NCBI GenBank assembly: GCA_963971405.1
Contig: OZ020484.1
Location: forward strand, 19,592,001-19,656,000
Reading direction: 5' to 3'
Source: Psococerastis gibbosa
Taxonomy: Eukaryota > Arthropoda > Insecta > Psocodea > Psocidae
Length of the DNA stretch: 64,000 bases
Shown here: positions 63,613 through 64,000 of the stretch, piece by piece
Layout of the letters: each line of letters opens with the position of its first letter
Numbering within the stretch: position 1 is the first letter of the stretch
Made by a program: the position numbers and the translations under genes
The notes under the pieces: model-generated
Databases searched by the model: none
The model's input: only the letters and a program-made list of their open reading frames with translations
Told to the model about the DNA's origin: nothing

Positions 63613-63889
63613 CTTGAACTTGAACCCCCGAATCTGTCATTCTGGAGAATCGTGTTATCACAGAGAAAGGAAATGTGTACCTTGTAATATTTTTAAAAAA
63701 ATAGGCTCGTTGCCTCATAAATGTGTGCTTGCGGTGCATGCTGCAGTAAGTAGTGAGTACATGCTCTATGCTAAGTAGCCCTTCCTTGAAGCGTCAACTT
63801 GCTTAGTTCATTAAATAAGAAATAAAAAGTATTAAATTTTGGGCTGCTAATTTTCTTCGGCATGCCCACTGTTAAAAGTTTGTACTCGG
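63613..63889. other. Intergenic, no gene seen
   Basis: Nothing recognised. Confidence 0.4.
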
Positions 63890-64000
63890 ACTGATTGTCC
63901 ATCTTCTTCTTCTTCTGGCTCTACAGCCGTTGATGAGCTCGACAAAACTCCACCAGTCATCTCGGTTTAGTACAACTCTCCACCATCTACAGACTCCCAA
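63890..64000 (-). pseudogene. LINE ORF2 C-terminal end, cut by the window edge
   Basis: Minus strand reads LGVCRWWRVVLNRDDWWSFV, ELINGCRARRRRRWT. The 'NRDDW.SFVELINGCRARRRR' ending is a common terminus of LINE ORF2 proteins in arthropods. It starts outside the window. The GAAGAAGAAGAAG stretch is the codon run for the terminal arginines or a 3' microsatellite. Confidence 0.6.

Overview
The window reads as a eukaryotic, AT-rich (about one third GC by eye), transposon-dense stretch of an animal genome, most likely an arthropod. The pointers are a decayed piggyBac transposase, several hAT- and Harbinger-like MITEs, tRNA-derived SINEs with TTTA or poly-A tails, and 3' ends of several non-LTR retrotransposons. 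A hemipteran or similar insect would fit, but that is an impression and was not tested. No complete host protein gene, rRNA or functional tRNA is visible. Almost every ATG-to-stop frame is under 110 codons and lies in repeats.

Layout. 0-3.3 kb holds an inverted SINE pair, a 1.4-kb near-palindrome and the first of three hairpin elements that share a core but have different arms. 3.9-9.4 kb has LINE 3' ends, a double palindrome at 7.2-7.5 kb and a miRNA-like hairpin at 9.0 kb. 10.2-13.65 kb ends with a Harbinger-like MITE split by a hAT MITE. 15-20.4 kb is a patchwork of SINEs, MITEs and a retroelement-tail repeat. 20.4-26 kb is repeat-poor except for two MITEs. 26.2-29.6 kb contains a three-layer nest (MITE, then hAT MITE, then SINE) and a 1.7-kb element with about 355-bp terminal inverted repeats enclosing a cysteine-rich reading frame. 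31.5-41 kb is bounded by two inverted copies of one ~0.9-kb repeat and contains a piggyBac inside an older MITE plus two opposed Harbinger-like MITEs. 42-48 kb has SINEs, LINE fragments, direct repeats and a perfect hairpin. 49-54.3 kb has a textbook hAT MITE, the best host-gene candidate (a signal-peptide exon at 51.06-51.27 kb, minus strand) and a 1.46-kb TIR element with an exon-like frame. 55-64 kb has repeats flanking two repeat-poor islands, a hAT MITE with a perfect 8-bp target duplication, and a LINE end running off the window.

How the pieces relate. Several insertions can be ordered because a second copy of the host repeat shows the empty site (24.31 kb for the hAT at 27.2 kb; 36.45 kb for the hAT at 13.25 kb). 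The dominant theme is inverted repetition: more than ten separate hairpin-forming units from about 70 bp to 1.4 kb. Candidate host content is limited to one first-coding exon, two weak exon-like frames and repeat-poor islands that may be regulatory. All family names rest on terminal sequences, target-site duplications and motifs read by eye; no database was searched.
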